From Elephas maximus indicus (Eukaryota; Chordata; Mammalia; Proboscidea; Elephantidae): 64,000 nucleotides of DNA. The position numbers and the translations under genes are program-made. Shown in pieces: positions 23,081 through 35,789 of the stretch. The stretch is taken from contig NC_064832.1 in the NCBI RefSeq assembly GCF_024166365.1, forward strand, positions 48,326,249 to 48,390,248. The letters are read 5' to 3'. Numbering within the stretch: position 1 is the stretch's first letter; every line of letters begins with the position of its first letter. The notes below the pieces were generated by a model. It searched no databases, was not told the DNA's origin, and saw only the letters and a list, made by a program, of their open reading frames with translations.

Positions 23081-24085
23081 TACACTATTATAACAGGGTT
23101 GACGAAAAGTGAAATATTTAATGAAAGAAATATGTAGATTAGGCAAAGCCAACATATGAGCCCTGAAATGTATGTTTCTTGCAGCCTCCGTTCTGACAGC
23201 TGAGGAGTTCCCCTGCCATTTCTTGCCAAGTTATATTCACTCTCCATCAATGGCCACTGCCAGCTTTGACAAAGTGCTGAGTCTGCAGAAACCATGGCAT
23301 GCTGCGCAACAGATTTATGACAGATTTTCTTCCCCTGCATTCATAAGGCCTGAGCTACATTTTGTGTAGAGGGGCATGGATTAGTTAATAGTTTGAAAGC
23401 ATTTTTGAAGATGAAAAGTGCCATACTCATACTAAGTAAATAGTAAGTTTTACTATTAATCTCTGTGGCAGCACGATAAGCACAGAAACACATTAAGATC
23501 TACTCAGAAGCATTAACACGTTGCCAAGAATGCCAGGAGGCCCAGCAAGGACAAAACATTGCATTTGCCTTCACATTTGACAACATTTGATAAAACTGAC
23601 AAATCAATATCCTGGAAATCAAAAAAAAAAAAAAAAATGGCATTTATCGCAGACATAAATTACCTAAATCGAAGATAAAATCCTAACAAAGATTTTGCAT
23701 ATGTTGATAGCATTTTGAATAGTCACACGAGGATTGCATAGCACAATATTAACTCTTAGTTCAAAATCTCTTTACTAGAAAGGGCACTTAGTTTTCTGTA
23801 TGTTTCGCTCTTTTTCAGAGATGAGACTTCACTTATGCAAAGGTTCCCAACTTGGAAGCAAAGATCCAGTTCATAAGAACTATTGATTCTGCTTGGCCAT
23901 ATTTCAAAATATAGAATGAAAATCTTTAGGGATGAATCCAAACAGAGTATTTGTATTTTAACAGGAGCTCCAACTGCTTCTGCTATGGAGTCAGGTTTGG
24001 AAACAGCATTGGCCAATTTTTGTGCTTCTAACAGAATTTCTCCTTTCTGACAGCCCTTATTGTTCTCACAAGATGTTAGGTGTGC
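23081..24085. other. Unique DNA, no gene seen
   Basis: Non-repetitive sequence with an A17 run at 23622-23638. A plus open frame at 23172-23369 starts just before a cttgcag that could mimic a splice acceptor. No homology or donor supports an exon. Some blocks look well preserved. Confidence 0.35.
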
Positions 24086-24087
24086 TT

Positions 24088-24278
24088 ATGGAGTCCCTGG
24101 ATGGTGCAAACATTTAATATGCTCCTAACATAGAGATTGGAGGTTCAAGTCTAGCCAGAGGCACCTCGGAAAAAAGGTCTGGTGATCCACTTCTGAAAAA
24201 TCAGCCAGTGAAAACCCTGTGGAGCAGTTCTACTCTGACACACATGATTAGTGGGAATCAATTTCATGGCAATTGGTC
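24088..24278 (+). mobile_element. AfroSINE type 3
   Basis: Has gagtccctggatggtgcaaa, aggttcaagtctagccagag, cacttctgaaaaatcagcca and gcagttctactctgacacac. It is intact in structure and moderately diverged. Confidence 0.83.
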
Positions 24279-24934
24279 CTTGTCACTAAATTTAGGTGGA
24301 TTAGATTGGTTCAAACTGTGGGATATCCAAATTCGTAAGGTTAGTTTGGATTTATCCTCTGATCCAGTTTGTAACTTCTGTGAAAATGTTTGTCTTCCCC
24401 TTATCTTTTGGCTATTCCTCTGTTTCCATCCTTAATTGCCACAAATGTTTGGTGATATCAGACGAAGAAACTGCACGTGTGGTCTTCAGCACAACCCCAA
24501 CCTTTCAGAAGTGATTGCTACTATATCTCTGAATCTTCTCTTGCAAAGCACTAACTTCTTACTTTTAACTATTTTAAATTCAGACAAAAGACTTGGACCT
24601 TTGAGGATATTCTGTCTGTTCAGTTGAATTTTGTGTTTTCACCTTGTCTACTATTACTCTTTCATCTCATTTTCCTTTAAAGTACTATCTGTCAACGTAT
24701 CTTTATTTATTTTCATCTATCATTTTATTCTTTCCTTTTAAAAAGTGGAATAGGACATGCCAGCATCAGAGGAACAGACAGGTTCGTTGCCAGCATATGC
24801 CAGGATACTACAATCAACCCCAATCACAACCAGGCACTTGTTGGAACAAGAGTGTCACCTCATTTCCAGAACAATTCAGAGGTAGCACAGTAGGGATGAA
24901 CATGCACAAGATCTGGGATGAGAAAGTCTATATT

Positions 24935-25100
24935 TAATCCCTGTTTAGTCACTTATTAACTGTGACCTCAAGCAGGATATTGACTCCCTGGCTTTGTGAA
25001 ATGAAGATAATATTAACAGCTCTACCTACTTCAGGATATGGTTGCCAGGATCTGATAAAATCAGGGATGTAAAAGTGCCTTGCAAACCATCAGGAAACTC
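24935..25100 (+). repeat. MIR fragment
   Basis: Contains tgtttagtcacttattaact, gtgacctcaagcaggatatt, tgtgaaatgaagataatatt and tctacctacttcaggatatg, the MIR core in order. Confidence 0.58.
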
Positions 25101-25782
25101 TTGATCATATGAGAAAAATCTATAAACTACAAAGCCATGATTTCAGCATAGTGATCACTAGAAATTGGATAATTCTTTCACCTATCTGACTCAGAATGGA
25201 CCAGGTAGATATAGGTGGAAAAGGGCAACACTTAAATGAAATTTCTCATTAGGCATTTAAGTTACTTGACTCCTCAGAATTTTTTGGATGGAGGCACAAT
25301 GGTGTCCAAAGTTATCAATAATCCTTGAGCTACTGAGACAAAATATGTGGACAATTTAATTTGCATTCCATAATGTCAGCAATTTAGAAATATTGCATTT
25401 TTAAAATGCAATAATTATGAAAACAATGTCTAACATTACCTACACAGTTACTATGGACAAAGTCTTATGCTAATCGGTTTACAGATATTGTGTTAATTCC
25501 TCGTATGATACAGATGTCAGAGATTAGTTTTGTTTCATGCAAATTCTTCCCTTTATCAACCACTTCACCCCCACCAGTCATTTTACTTAGAACCACATCA
25601 TTTATCTCAGGGACTTATATGTGTACTTATAAAGGTATTTGTTTTGAACAAATACAGTGCTCTCTATGGAATGGATTTGAGAAACACAAATTTTCCCATC
25701 TTTTTTTAAGACTCAAAATAATATTATAGGGTGGGTATTTTTCTATATAACTTCTTACCCCTACTTAGTTATATCATCTCCA

Positions 25783-25848
25783 AAAACCAAACCAAACCCA
25801 CTGCCATGGCGTTAATTCCAACTCATAGCGACCCTATAGCACCTCATG
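25783..25848 (-). mobile_element. AfroSINE tail fragment
   Basis: Only the 3' end of an antisense SINE: accaaaccaaacccactgcc, then ccaactcatagcgaccctat. The head is missing (5'-truncated). Confidence 0.72.
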
Positions 25849-26129
25849 ATTGGTTAAAAACTAGTTGCAAGTCATCTTTAAAAGCCCTCTGTATCCGACC
25901 CTAAGGAAAAAATTAGTCCTTTAAGGACGAACTTGAGTCTCTTAAAAGTGAGCTCGCCTGATTATGTCTTGGGCTTTAACGTTAATACATTAACTTTTTT
26001 TTTTAATTAAATTTCTCAATCAAATATCTACCCAATTTCCACCAAAGAAACAATGCTTCTCCACAGAAACTGTTTAGATTCTCCACAATCTAATAATAAA
26101 AATAATACCCCTGCCCCTCCCCCCACCTC

Positions 26130-27536
<1,407 letters not shown>

Positions 27537-27538
<2 letters not shown>

Positions 27539-27557
27539 GTGGCACCTAACAACAACA
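27537..27557 (+). mobile_element. RTE/AfroSINE-type tail at the DKC1 copy's 3' end
   Basis: The stretch ggcacctaacaacaacaa is identical to the terminal motif of RTE and RTE-tailed SINEs (compare 55265-55280). It directly follows the last dyskerin-like codons. It stands where a poly(A) tail would be expected. Confidence 0.75.
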
Positions 27558-28608
27558 ATTGTACATAAACTTTATATCTCCTTATTCACCACCCTAGGAT
27601 GTGGTCAAATGACTTGAGAAATATCCTAAAAGACCTCATGAGTATGACACAAAGCATCAAAGTGCTATAAATCGTTACTTTTCCTCTCCCTTGAATATTT
27701 CTACCTTCACTGACTAGGAAAGTCAAATAGACTGGCAGAGACAGCTGCTACCTGAGACTACGGTGATTTTATCTTGTGTGTTCAGACCATCTTGTCCTGT
27801 CTTAAGGACCTGGGGGATGAATGAGGCAGATTGGGCCCTACAGATTTCACTGGTGGTTAAGAATTGAGAAGTCCCACCTTCAGACTCACCTTCAGACACA
27901 AGACCACCCAGCAACAATCCACAACTGTTTTCTAATTGCCTTTTTAACATCAGTCTTCTCCTGATTTGTCTTTTTTCCCTATTTAAGAAATTTGTAGTAA
28001 GTCTGTTCAGTGACGCAATAATATAACTGAACCAAGTTGTCTACTGGAGTAAACCTTTTCCCGATGTCATAAGGACAGTGGTCTGTTCTGGCTTCAGAAA
28101 GCTGCCCCTGCTGTACTAGATCTCCCTGGTATAGGCCTGGCAAGGACTTTGGGTGCTCCATTCTGACAGCTATGTCAAGTTTTCTCTTCCCTACTTGTCT
28201 TTTTGGGCTTCTCCGAGACGTGCACGTACAGCGTTGTTCACCTAAACTGACTTGGCTGCTTGTATGTTGTAACCGAGGTAAAACTGTTCTAATGCCCTCT
28301 TGCTTTAACCCTCATGTATTTTTAAAGAAATATATTCTGTTTTCAGTGAAGGATTATAAAATAATAATAAAAATTGCAAGGCACATTACGTAAGTGATAA
28401 GTCCTAGGAAGCCCTTTACGAGCCCAATATCACAAGGCTTTAGTGATACACCTAGATTTTTAAAAAAGGTTGCCTGGCTCTGGAGTCTGTGCTTGCGACC
28501 ATTGTATTATTCTGCTTCTTATCTTTTTGCCCCCTTGATGTGTTTCTTGCCCTCCCTTTCCTCAGCCCAAGTTTTGCCTTTTCTAGGTACAGTTATGGTG
28601 TAGCAATG
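27558..28608. other. Unassigned sequence after the DKC1 copy
   Basis: No recognised repeat. The region ends with gaaggattataaaataataa and a possible polyadenylation signal near 28360. Whether any of it derives from the DKC1 3'UTR is unknown; an alignment would tell. No open frame stands out. Confidence 0.3.
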
Positions 28609-28609
28609 T

Positions 28610-28855
28610 AGCCATGCTGTGCTCACTCTGGAGCCAGACAGTCTGGGTTCTGAAGCTGGCTCTTCTTAGCAGCTGAGTAACTATGGATAAAGTGTCTAAC
28701 CCCTATCTCAACCTCTCCTCCTAAGAAGTGAGGTAATAATGATACCTATTTTATAGGTTTATTATAAGGATTAAGTGCAGATAAAACATTTTGAGTAGTG
28801 CCTGCAATAATAAGTTCTCAGTAAGTAAATGCCTAGTTATAATTATTAGTGTGAT
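28610..28855 (+). repeat. Near full-length MIR
   Basis: Contains tctggagccagacagtctgg, gctgagtaactatggataaa, gtgaggtaataatgatacct, ttataaggattaagtgcaga and gttctcagtaagtaaatgcc in order. It covers almost the whole MIR on the plus strand. Confidence 0.75.
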
Positions 28856-29886
28856 CCCCCAGTATTATTTAAAATTATATGGTTTTCCTTTTCCATATAT
28901 TTCTATTCCTGAAAAGATTATTTTATATAAAAATTAGTTTCTTTCCGTGAATGTTTGATAAATGAACACATGAATGAATGCTCATGGTATAAAGTCATTC
29001 AGTCAACAATTATTGATCAATTCCACTTACATATCACCACTACCTCAATTTCCACTTCTCCCAATAGCAGTACTTTACATTAATCCCTCCCCATTATCAG
29101 GCATAGAATTTAGGTGCTGTCAATATTACCCTCAGCTTCCCAGGTGTATCCCCACTAACCACGTGTCACCACCTAATTCCACTGGAGCCCATGACGTGTA
29201 AGGTAAGGTGTTTCCAATTTCTGAGGAAGTGAAGCTTTCACTTGATTCGGGAGGAGCCTAAGAAGAAATGCATTCTTTCACCAGATATTTCTAGTTTGGG
29301 CATGCAAATAGGAGATCCAGGTACTTTTGCATACCACAAGAAGTGAGACTGAGGATTGAAGCTGAATAAAACACAACAGAAAGTAGAGTAGAAAACAGAG
29401 AAATGACTAGCATTGTTGGAGCCACTGGATCAGTCTTGGCCTGATCTATGACTTTTTAGATAAATGAGCCAATACATTCTTTATTCTATATCATGATTTC
29501 AGTTGGATATTTTATCATTCAGAACACAAGAAATCATAAGTGGCTATGTGCATGTGTTAGTGTTTGGGTACCAAGGCATTGTGTTAGGTTCTAAGATTTA
29601 GAAAGATGAATTAAAATAAGTCAACTTGAGAAGAAAATTTTCTTTGGTAAAGCATATTTGAAAATTACAGATAGGTCCACACCAGTCTTAGAAAGGATGA
29701 AGCAAGAACCTCCCTGGGGAGGATTACATTTTGGGATGCTACAGAACTGAGTCCCATGATAAAATATCCTTTATGAGAGAAACGTGGGCTTCAGAGAAAC
29801 CTGTCCCATTGTTGACCATTGCTAAACTTTTTACCTGGTGCTTTGTGGAGAAATTTTTACTTTACTGAGAAAATAGTTGAGAACAA

Positions 29887-30453
29887 TGTAAGCCTTTGTC
29901 AGCATGTATTGATCTACAGTTAGTCTTTGATTCTATAGACAGAAATCACTATGGGCCAAGCTATGTGATCTGAGCACAGATCTCAGGCTATGAAGATTCC
30001 TTCAAAGTATGACTCATAATACCCCTGTGAGAATCAGAGCAGGTAGGAATGGGCTCTCAACATTAAATTCCAATCAAAAGCCAAGAAAAATGGTTGTGTC
30101 CTAGCCCTACTTCTTTTTAATTTATTGCAAATAATTTTATACAGCTTTCAAACGATCCGAATGAACATTCTCCTGACACAGGAAATAAGACAAGAACCTA
30201 CTTCTTTGCTGATGACATAGATTTCTCATTAGGTTTCAAGACCTGCCTTAATAAGGTACTGAGCCTGTGGCTAAACACTGTCAGCTTGATATCTACTGTG
30301 CCAAAACCAAAGTTATTTTAGACAGACATTCCAACATGCAGATGAAAAATATGAGTGAAGGATTATTCATCTAGTTATCTAGGCTAGTGGTAGGAGTGGT
30401 ATGACTTACAGCAAGCAATCAGAAAGGCCCAGAAACATTCATTTACTGCATAA
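29887..30453 (+). pseudogene. Decayed LINE reverse transcriptase, not L1 or RTE-type
   Basis: Conceptual translation in shifted frames gives reverse transcriptase motifs in the correct order. Motif A, K-P-L-S-A-C-I-D-L-Q-L-V-F-D-S-I-D-R, starts at about 29890. L-W-A-K-L follows, then G-C-V-L-A at about 30092. Motif C, Y-F-F-A-D-D-I-D-F, lies at 30199-30225, then a P-K-P-K-L-F segment and a Y-L-G box near 30370. Spacing is that of a non-LTR retrotransposon. At least two frameshifts and a few stops interrupt it. The family is unresolved; R4/Dong-like or CR1/L2-like are the options I would test first. The outer limits are not visible. Confidence 0.65.
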
Positions 30454-30872
30454 ATATTAGTTAATTAAAAATATTTCAAGTGTGCTAAGAAGAACCTGAG
30501 AATGATTAATTCTAAGTTCAGTTTCTGCCCTTGAGAAGCTAATATTCTAAGGTGGGATGCCAGGATTACATGAATTCTACAAGATTCATCCTGTTGTATA
30601 GAGACTAAGACAAAAAATAAAGTCAAATTGTTGAACACTTGCTTTAATCAAATAATGAGTAGCATGCTTACATTTGCTAGTTTATTATAATGCAAAAGTT
30701 CAATAAGAATCTTGACTAGCATTGATTTGACCGTTTATTTTAGTAATTCTTTTGTATGTCTTTCCTACTTCAAGTCTCCTCAAATTTTTGTTGTATTTTT
30801 AATTATTTTGAAGAATCTATGCTTAACAGTTTCACTTGGATAATTGGATAACATCTTGCAGATTTACATTCT

Positions 30873-30890
30873 ATTCAGTTTAAACTGAAT
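30873..30890. other. Perfect 18-bp palindrome
   Basis: attcagtttaaactgaat is its own reverse complement. It lies in unique AT-rich DNA. It may be a binding site or chance. Confidence 0.5.
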
Positions 30891-32777
30891 GAACAAGAAA
30901 ACTTGTTATAAACGAGGGGCAAGGATAGAAATACAGCCTACCCAGTGAATAGAGAAGACTCAGTCATCAGATTCAGTACAAAATCGTTTGGCAAGGTGGT
31001 ACTGAACAGAATCTCTCAGGATATTGTTTTGAACAAATTAGAGAAAGGGGCTCAACAGCAGTACCTGTACATAGAGTCGTAGATGGCTGAACAAAGGAAG
31101 GTGATTATGTTCAATCTGGGAGCTAGTCTCCAGTATCGTGTCTTAGAAGGTATCCTCTGTCTTGTCCAGTGTAGTGCTTTTACCACAAAAGAGATGAAGC
31201 TGTAGATGGGGTACCTAGCATATTGTTGTTGTTGTTGTTAGGTGTCCTCAAGTCGGTTCCCATTCACAGCAACCCTGTGTACCACAGAACTAAAAACTGC
31301 CGGTTCTGCTCCATGCTCACAGTCGTTTTTATGCATGAGCCCATTGTTGCAGCCGCTGTGTCAATCCACCTCTTTGAGGGTCTTCCTCTTTTCTGCTGAC
31401 CCTGTACTTTACCAAGCCTGATGTCCTTCTCCAGGGCCTGATCCCTCCTGACAGTCCAAAGTATATAAGAATCAGTCTCACCATCCTTGCTTCTAAGGAG
31501 CATTCTGGTTGTACTTCTTCTAAGACAGATTTGTTTGTTCTTTTGGCAGTCCATGGTATATTCAATATTCTTCACCAACACCATAAGTCAAAGGCATCGA
31601 TTCTTCTTCAGTCTTCCTTATTCATTGTCCAGCTTTCACATGCATATGTTGCAATTGAAAATACCACGGCTTGGGTCAGGCACACCTTAGTCTTCAAGGT
31701 GACATCGTCCCTTTTGAACACTTTAAAGAGGTCCTTTGCAGCAGATTTGCCCAATCCAACGTATCTTTGATTTCTTGAATGCTGCTTCCATGGGGATTGA
31801 TTGTAGATCCAAGTAAAATGAAATCCTCAACAACTTCAATTTTTTCTCCATTTATCAAGATGTTGCTTATTGGGCCAGCTGTAAGGATTTTTGTTTTCTT
31901 TATGTTGAGGTGCAATGCTGTAGTCTTTGCTATTCATCAGTAAGTGCTTCAAGTCCTCTTTACTTTCAGCAAGCAAGGTTGTGTCATCTGCGTTCCTCCA
32001 ATACTAATGACCCATTCTTTTTCATATAGTCCAGCTTCTCAGATTATCTGTTCAGCATACAGATTGAATAGGTATGGTGAAAGGATACAACCCCAACACA
32101 CACCTTTCCTGACTTTAAACCAATCAGTATCCCCTTGTTCTGTTCAAACAACTGCCTCTTAATCTATGTACAGGTTCCTCATAAGCACAATTAAGTGTTC
32201 TGGAATTCCCACTCTTCATAATGTTATCCATAATTTGTTATGATCCACACAGTCAAATGCCTTAGCATAGTCACTAAAACACAGGTAAACATCTTTCTGG
32301 TATTTTCTGCTTTCACCCAGGATCCACCTGGCATCAGCAATGATATTCCTGGTTCCATGTCCTTTTCTGAATCTGGCCTAAACTTTTGGCAGTTCCTTGT
32401 CAATATACTGCTACAGCCGCTTTTGAGTGACCTTCAGCAAAATTTTGTTTGCATGTGATATTAATGATATTGGTTGATAATTTCCACATTTGGTTGGGTC
32501 ACCTTTCTTGAGAATGGGCATAAATGTGGATCTCTTCCAGTCGGTTGGCCAGGTAGCTGTCTTCCAAATTTCTTGGCATAGACAAGGGAGCACTTCCAGC
32601 GCTGCATCAGTTTGTTGAAACATCTCAGTTGATATTCCATCAATTCCTGGAGCCTTGTTTTTTGTCAATGCCTTTAGTACAGCTTGGACTTCTTCCTTCA
32701 GCACCTTCAGTTCCTGATCATATGCTATCTCTTGAAATTCTTTTTGGTATAATGACTCTGTATTCCTTCCATCTTCC

Positions 32778-33486
32778 CGTACCTGTCTGTCAGTTTGTTG
32801 TACTGTGGGGGCTTGTGTGTTGCTGTGATGCTGGAAGCTATGGCACCAGTATTCAGATACCAGCAGGGTCACCCATGGAGGACAGGTTTCAGCTGAGCTT
32901 CCAGACTAAGACAGACTAGGAAGAAGAACCTGGCAGTTTACTTCTGAGAAGAATTAGCTGGTGAAAACCTTATGAATAGCAGTGGAACCACGGGTATAGG
33001 GGTTAGGATTTACAATATATATTTTTGGGAAACACAATTCAATCCATAGCAATGTGTTTTTGAATAGTTGTACATAGTTTGATTAGAGTAAGCACAGAAA
33101 AAGAGTACCTGCTGTGTAAAGGCATTCAACTGTTTTATCTGCTTATGTCCAGCACCCCATACAGTGTCTGACACATCATGGATATTCCACAGATATTTAT
33201 TGGATGAACAGATGGAAAAGAATCCCATGTTTATAAGATGCAGAGTCAAACTGTAAAGAGATAAAAACCAAAACCAAACCCAGTGCCATCGAGTCGATTT
33301 GGACTCATAGTGACTCTATAGGACAGAGTAGAACTGCCCCTCTAGGAGTAGAACTCCTAGAGTTTCCAAGGAGCGCCTGGTGTATTTGAACTGCCGACCC
33401 TTTGGTTAGCAGCCGTAGCATTTAACCACTACGCCACCAAGGTTTCCGTAAAGAGATAAGCTACTGCAAAAGTTCAGTGACTGAGA
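32778..33486 (+). mobile_element. Chimeric insertion beginning with the RTE 5' end
   Basis: The old RTE is interrupted between attccttccat copies at 32762-32772 and 33487-33497. The insert starts exactly with the RTE 5' terminus in plus orientation (ctgtctgtcagtttgttgta) and follows the RTE 5'UTR to about 32988. It then switches to about 265 bp of other sequence with a MIR/L2-like end near 33150-33215. No RTE 3' tail is present. A later AfroSINE lies inside. Confidence 0.6.
33265..33447 (-). mobile_element. AfroSINE type 1 with perfect 12-bp target duplication
   Basis: Antisense copy from accaaaaccaaacccagtgc to acgccaccaaggtttcc. The 12-mer gtaaagagataa is at 33253-33264 and 33448-33459. 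A 13-bp internal repetition (gtagaactcctag/ggagtagaactcctag area at 33335-33360) expands the middle. Confidence 0.93.
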
Positions 33487-35544
33487 ATTCCTTCCATACT
33501 CTTTTGATGCTACCTGCATCTTTTAATATTTTTCCCATAGAACCCTTCACTATTGCAAAACGAGACTTGAATTTTTCCTTCAGTTCTTTGAGCTTGAGAA
33601 ATGCTGAGCGTGTTCTTCCCTTTTGTTTTCAATCTCCAGCTCTTTACACATGTCATAATACTTGCCCTTGTCTTCTCTAGCCGCCCTTTGAAATTTTTTG
33701 TTTTTTTTATTTCATCATTTCTTCCTTTTGCTTCAGCTGCTTAACGTTCAGAAGCAAGTTTCAGAGTCTCTTCTGACATTCAGTTTGGTCTTTTCTTTCT
33801 TTCCTGTCTTTTTAATGACCTCTTACTTTCTTCATGTATGAGGTCCTTGATGTCATTCCACAACTCATCTGATCTTCTGTTATTAGTGTTCAATGCGTCG
33901 GATCTTTTCTTGAGATGGTCTCTAAATTCAGGTGGGATATACTCAAGATGGTACTTTGGCCCTTGTGGTGGACTTGTTCTAATTTTCTTCAGTTTTAACT
34001 TGAACTTGCATATGAGCAATTGATGGTCTGTTCCACAGTCAGCCCCTGGCCGTGTTCTGAGTGATGATATTGAGCTTTTCCAATGTCTCTTTCTACAGAT
34101 GTAGTCGATTTGATTCCTGTGTATTCCATCTGGTGAGGTCCATATGTGTAGTCACTGTTTATTTTGGTGAAAAAAGGTATTTGCAAGGAGAAGTCGTTGG
34201 TCTTGCAAAATTGTATCATGGGATCTCTGGGATCATTTCTGTTACCAAGGCCATATTTTTCAACTACCGATCCTTCTTCTTTGTTTCCAACTTTTGCATT
34301 CCAATCACCAGTAATTATCAATGCATCCTGATTGCATGTTCAATGGATTTCAGACTGCAACAGCTGATAAAAATCTTCAATTTCTTCATTTTTGGCCTTA
34401 GTGGTTGGTGCATAAATTTGAATAATAGTCATATTGACTGTCTTTCCTTGTAGGCGTAAGAATATTATCCTATCACTGACAGTGTTGTACTTCAGGATAG
34501 ATCTTGAAATGTTCTTTTTTAATGATGAATGCAATGCCATTCCTTTTCAAGTTGTCATTCCTGGCGTAGTAGACCATATGATTCTCCAAATCAAAATGGC
34601 CAGTGCCAGTCCATTTCAGCTCGCTATTGCCTAGGATATCTATCTTTATGGGTTCCCTTTCATTTTTGACAATTTCCAATTTTCCTAGATTCATACTTTG
34701 TGTGTTCCATGTTTGGATTATTAATAAATGTTTGCAGCTGTTTCTTCTCATTTTGAGTCATGCCACACCTGCAAATGAAGGTCCCAAAAGCTTGAGCTTG
34801 ACTTCATCCACTTCATTAAGGTTAACTCTACTCTGAGGAGGCAGGTCTTCCCCAGTCGTATTTTGAGTGCCTTCCAACCTGGAGAGCTCATCTTATGGCA
34901 CTATATCAGACAACGTTCTGCTGCTATTCATACAGTTTTTACTGGCTAATTCTTTTCAGAAATAGACTGCAGGATCCTTCTTCTAGTCTGTATTAGTCTG
35001 GAAGCTCAGCCGAAACCTGTCTGCCATGGATGACCTTGCTGGAATTTGAATACCAGTGGCATAGCTTCCAGCATCACAGCAACATGCAAGCCCCAAAGTA
35101 TGACAAACTGACAGACACAAGGGGGAGCATATTTTCAGGAAACAAAAGTTTGAAAGGATTGGCTAAACTTTTGAACAGGAGAAGCATGCTGTTTTTAAAG
35201 TTCTCATTTAAATTTTTCATATCCCTCTTTGGTTCAACAATTAAATGTAAAAGTTCAGGCTGGAAGAGACCACAGTTGACTGAAATTCTGGGTAAAAACG
35301 TAGGTGACTTAGGTGCACATAAAATCTATATGAGCTAATAATACAGTATTATTCAAAAAGAGGCCACTGGGACTTAAAGACAGCCCTCTACCCCTTCAGC
35401 TATGGAAGTTTAACAAACTCAGCAATATGCAGTGAGTGGGGTTGGGGGTATGATGGGTCAGGGAAATCTTATCATTTATGGAAATATTGAAGGGATGTGG
35501 AATATTTAGCCTGGAGATAGGGATGTTTGATTAAAAACTTCAAA

Positions 35545-35775
35545 TATCAGAAGGCCTATCAGCTTCTAACCGAAAGGTTGGCAGTTTGAATTCACCTAAA
35601 GGTACCTCAGAAGAAAAGCCTGGCAATCTACTTTCAAAATATCCTCCATTGAAAATGACCCTATATGTGTCAGAGTAGAACAGTCTGCTCCATAGGGTTT
35701 TCAGTGGACCACAGTTCTACTCTGATACACATGGGGTCAGCATGAGTCTTATTCAAACTGAGGGCAACCGGTTAA
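35545..35775 (+). mobile_element. AfroSINE type 3 with an inverted internal duplication
   Basis: The head is truncated (tatcagcttctaaccgaaag), followed by the type 3 insert. At 35664-35707 the element contains the reverse complement of its own segment spanning ccactgaaaaccctatgg to gttctactctgacacat, and then the direct sequence resumes at 35708. Confidence 0.8.
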
Positions 35776-35789
35776 CTGATTAGACTCAG

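Larger units (their letters stand above)
31260..34755 (-). pseudogene. RTE pol remnant
   Basis: The endonuclease starts near 34751 (M-R-R-N-S-C-K, then I-L-G-N-S-E-L-K-W-T-G with the catalytic glutamate). The frame 33995-34321 holds G-D-W-N-A-K-V-G. The linker lies at 33780-34019 (P-P-E-F-R-D). The reverse transcriptase is in 32411-32770 (E-I-W-K-T-A-T-W-P-T-D-W-K and K-K-G-D-P-T) and 31983-31994, where the Y-A-D-D box reads N-A-D-D. Frameshifts and stops are many, so no active product is expected. Confidence 0.87.
31225..35125 (-). mobile_element. Full-length RTE LINE with 8-bp target duplication
   Basis: Runs from the gttgttgttgttgttagg tail at 31225 to the 5' end of the 5'UTR at 35125. 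The octamer agcatatt occurs at 31217-31224 and 35126-35133. The order on the minus strand is 5'UTR (34840-35125), endonuclease, linker, reverse transcriptase and 3' end. A later insertion occupies 32778-33486. Without it the element is about 3.2 kb, which is probably its full length. Confidence 0.93.

Noticed and set aside
23172-23369. Open frame preceded by cttgcag, possibly an exon
   Set aside because: Weak pyrimidine tract, no matching donor, no domain and no recognisable protein.
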